Below the pieces are notes generated by a model. That model did no database searches and had not been told where the DNA came from. It saw only the letters and a program-made list of their open reading frames with translations. From NCBI GenBank assembly GCA_008931825.1, contig QXVZ01029387.1, forward strand, positions 372,001-436,000: 64,000 bases of DNA, read 5' to 3'. Of this stretch, positions 60,640 through 64,000 are shown in pieces. The stretch is from Phallusia fumigata (taxonomy: Eukaryota > Chordata > Ascidiacea > Phlebobranchia > Ascidiidae). The position numbers and the translations under genes are program-made. The stretch's first letter is position 1; every line of letters starts with the position of its first letter.

Positions 60640-63600
60640 TAGAACCAAAAAAACAAATTCAAACACTTTGGGGGATTGCTACAGCAAAAAATGTTATATT
60701 ACTGTGTTCCTGGTTTATTTATGTTAAACTGAACCCAGGTCAAAACAATAGAATCGGTACTGATTTTTGACAAAGTAATTTAAAACCATGTGACTTTGTT
60801 TGTCTGGTCTGAAATATAATATAGAAAACTTAACGATGTATGACCCATGCTGCACAGAACACTTTCCATGCAAGTTTGGTCATATAAAGTAATGTTTGAC
60901 TGCATGAGTACAGAGGTATGGAGTTTTCGTAAGATATATTAAATTTGAGCAAACTACACAGGTATAGTTTTTGTACCTATTCCAAGCATGTCGTTTGGAA
61001 CAAATACATGGAAAATTTCGTTCAAGAAGCAATCCATAGACTACACGGTTTGTAAACACTTTTGCTAACTGCATTGCAGTTCACATGTCACCAACATTGG
61101 TTGATCAGTCTGGTTCACCTAATTCGAAAAAACTCTAAACATAATACACATGAACAAGGAAATATTAACTCTATTTCAAGGGGCAATTATTGCAAATATA
61201 CAGAGCCTGTAGCACCCAAGAGCTTATCTTTATACAAGACAAATTAAAATAATTTTGTAAAAATTAATATTGTTCATTGTGGCAATATCACCAGGATGGT
61301 CACCTACAAGTTTCACATGTCTTTGTCATGTACAATGTTGCAGATACCTTGCCAATCAAGATTAAATTTTGTGGGACCCCTTATTGACATGGCCACAAAA
61401 AATGACCCAGTTACCCTGTTGCTTTATTGGCCTTGGGAGTTTATCCATTTTGCTTTACATTTAAAACACCACCTGTGTGTTTACAAAACTCTACATATAT
61501 AGTGCAGGATAACATAAATATACAACTAACTTTTTGCTTAGTTTTCCGGATTTGGCCTGGGGGTCTTCACAATCCGCCATACAGATGTACAGAACAAAAA
61601 CTGTTTGCTAATTTACAAGTTATATAAATATTCCTGTGTTTGAAGAGAAACCACAACATTACCTACACTGTGGACTTTGTCGAAAAAATAGGTTGACAGC
61701 CTAAACAAAATCGGTTCCGATGCCATAGCTGCGTAAGAAACATTTACACTTAGTGCAAGGTTTAAACGGCAGATTCTCAAATCAAGTCTCTGGTGCTATA
61801 AATTAACAATTAAGTAAAAAGTGCTACTGAACTTCTGTTAGAAGTCTGAACATCATGACCAATTAACTAAGAATGGGTGTCTGGTTTCAATGATTGGTTT
61901 GGTGGTATGGGTAACACTATGGCCATTATGCAAAACAATATATATGTCTTAAAAAGGACAATCTCAATACCTCATCCAGCTCTTACTGTATGCAACTGGT
62001 GGTCAACAATGATGATCCACTTATTAGATTACTTAACCTAAAATGTTAATATACTACTAATCTGTACAATCCTTTTATCGTTGCCAGCTAATTATTTCTG
62101 CATATCACAAACAAATTAAAATAGTGTTTATACTTGAAAAGTTTTATACTTTACCCTAAGGCCTATGCCTCATAGCACATTTTAATTAAATACCAATGAC
62201 AATCCTGAACAACTTTACAACTAACATGTTACCGACACAATTAACGAGTCTTCTTAACTTAAGGGAGCCGGTATATAAACAGTAACTACGTGTCAGCGTC
62301 AAAAGAAGTAATGGGCAAAAGTTTTCATATAGTAGTGTTTGAGGGATTACAAAACCGCAACGAAATATTGCATCAACCTTTTCATTAATTTTAGCTCAAT
62401 ATTTGCGCAGTTTTCTTGCAAACAAACGTTTACAAAACAACGGGCTCAGTTGCATCATTTATTTTGTAGTGGCAAATATACACGTGCGTAACTGCGTAAC
62501 TATAAAGAACATATTTAATTCATCAATTTAAACCTCGCCGGCGAGAAGCGAAATAAACAGCAAAGACACAATTGAACTTAAGCAATCAGTCGAAAATATC
62601 TGAGCAACGCCAAAATGTGTATAAAGTGCAAAAAAATAAAGGTCATAATTGTAATTGTTGGACTTGGATGGGACATGCACATGAGATGTGACGTTACCAA
62701 TTGATAGCGCAGTGTCGCTGGGAATAAAGGTGGGGCACTGTATTTATAAGAGTTATAAATGCTCATCACATAACGAAGACCTCCGAATACACAAAAACAA
62801 AACAGACGCGCCGAATTCTTAGTTAAATGGTCTGGTCTTTGATATGTCGTTTTTAACTTGGCATTTACTTTTGATTATTTATATGTTGTGGTAACACATA
62901 CATTTACACTGCCTTTCAAAAAAATATGTATACATTCATAAGATTTCTCAGCTTATATAATAAAAAACGCTTTAGTGTTTGACCAATTTACATCTGATGA
63001 GCGCATGCACATCCGGTTCAGGTTTCGAAAGGAGCAATCCAGAAGCGAAAGTCGTTTCAGTACCTAGGTTTGTCAGCTGCTTGGTGCCTTTTAATTTCAA
63101 AGTCTAATTGCAGCAAAATGTGCGAGTTCAATGTCTGTGGTTTGAAAGGTGGGTGCTGTTGGTTCATTGGCGCTTTAAATTTCCTCACTACTTAAGTTGC
63201 GCAGCTATTTCCGGTTCAGTGATTAATTTGGCATTAGTGCGATATGTTGTCGCTACGATTTGTTTTTAAGCGACTCGACGCCTAAAAATACAATTTTAAA
63301 TATTAAATGACTATTTCACTAAATTCGCACAACCAGATTACGTTCAACTGTTCCTAAAATCAAATACTAACCAAGGATTACCAGTTTAAGTTTTGAAATC
63401 AGGCAAAAAGGAACAAAGTTCCGTAAAAACCAAATTTGATTGGCATCACAATCATTACAGCGTTTAACATGCTTATAAAGTTCGATTTTCTCACAAAAAA
63501 AAAACAAGATTGCTCTTATCCATCCCCCAAGTTACCAAATGCTTAACATATTTTAATTCATACCACTATTTGTTTTGCCCTAAAGTCGGCTGTCAAATTA

Positions 63601-63640
63601 AAAATTGGTCCAAATTTCAGCTACCAAATTTTTTTTGTAG
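60640..63640. other. LysRS 5' region and intergenic sequence
   Basis: It should contain the first LysRS exon(s) and promoter. A region with CG dinucleotides near 62500-62560 (CTCGCCGGCGAG) is a possible promoter area. Short repeat family D copy 2 lies at 63155-63270. Nothing else is recognised. Confidence 0.4.
63155..63270. repeat. Short repeat family D, copy 2
   Basis: Shares TTGGCGCT, TGCGCAGCTATTTCCGG and a GTGCGATATGTTGTCGCTAC segment with 24223-24330, in the same orientation. Its nature is unknown. Confidence 0.45.
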
Positions 63641-63738
63641 ATCAAGACGTAAAAATCAGCCAACCTGGCAACAAATTCCCCCTGTATCTGTAAGGAGAAA
63701 GTACCTGCATAGTGAGCATAGAAATGTACGCCAACCGG
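63641..63738 (+). CDS. Possible internal exon of an unrecognised gene
   Basis: A 98-base open segment stands between a good acceptor (TTTTTTTTGTAG) and a good donor (GG followed by GTATGT). It would encode SRRKNQPTWQQIPPVSVRRK followed by YLHSEHRNVRQPG, a basic, low-hydrophobicity stretch without a recognised domain. Neighbouring exons were not found before the window ends. It may be chance. Confidence 0.25.
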
Positions 63739-63991
63739 GTATGTTTTTGTAATGTAAGCCTTCGAATCTCGGCCAAAATAAGCAAATCTTTAAAAAGGTG
63801 TTACAGGTTAGGGTAAGTTTGTTTCGGTTTTGCAGTTATTGCTTTTGCCCTGTGATGTAAAGTTTATTTTGAATACGTACATATAAATTTATTTATAACG
63901 TGTAAGTCTGTTACCTAGTGTATGAGATGACATCCGTATAATATCCGTCATATTATACCTGAACTAATTTTTTTCAAGGCAATCTCTAGTC

Positions 63992-64000
63992 CAGTGGTTC
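63992..64000. mobile_element. Possible start of another hAT-type element cut by the window edge
   Basis: The last nine bases, CAGTGGTTC, equal the first nine bases of the element at 40619-41014. Nine bases alone are weak evidence. Confidence 0.2.

Overview
The window is animal nuclear DNA, AT-rich, with multi-exon genes, short introns and many short non-autonomous repeats. Gene content (deuterostome-like RPGRIP1L, CCDC113, SSR1, CERT, mu-crystallin, a MAM-galaxin protein) and compact intron style suggest an invertebrate chordate, most likely an ascidian tunicate such as Ciona; this is inference, not proof. Two assembly gaps (N runs) lie at 2942-3258 and 22469-22632. Exon borders were read by hand from splice signals, reading phase and similarity to remembered human proteins. 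Nearly all joins keep frame, but single borders may be off by a few bases.

Layout. 192-2466 (-): mu-crystallin, last exons beyond the left edge. 5200-16877 (+): RPGRIP1L, 30 exons, a ciliary transition-zone protein. 17868-20014 (-): small P-loop sulfotransferase-like protein with a C-terminal membrane anchor. 20015-25598: gene-free and repeat-rich, including a terminal-inverted-repeat element full of GACGTC motifs. 25599-27347 (+): CERT, ceramide transfer protein, coding part in one exon. 28972-31330 (-): DHX35-like DEAH helicase in only two exons. 32786-34844 (+): SSR1 (TRAP alpha). 35113-38228 (-): CCDC113, tail-to-tail with SSR1. 39989-44283 (+): MAM domain plus galaxin-like di-cysteine repeats. 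44741-53301 (-): a 19-exon, about 1,770-residue type I membrane protein whose ectodomain is built from cadherin-like repeats of a kind common in bacteria. 56331-60638 (-): lysyl-tRNA synthetase; its first coding exon was not resolved.

The genes do not form a pathway. Two serve cilia (RPGRIP1L, CCDC113), two serve the ER or lipid transport (SSR1, CERT), and two look like cell-surface or matrix proteins (MAM-galaxin and the giant receptor-like protein), which are convergent neighbours.

The most unusual non-coding signal is a repeat seen twice (about 1967-2045 and 16496-16610). It is a near-perfect palindrome around a CTGATGA / AAAAC / GTT core, which matches the layout of a type I hammerhead ribozyme as found in Penelope-like elements and retrozymes. 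Several hAT-type miniature transposons keep 8-bp target duplications, one starting 20 bases after the RPGRIP1L stop codon. At least four short repeat families occur as pairs, and two of them are clearly tRNA-derived SINEs.
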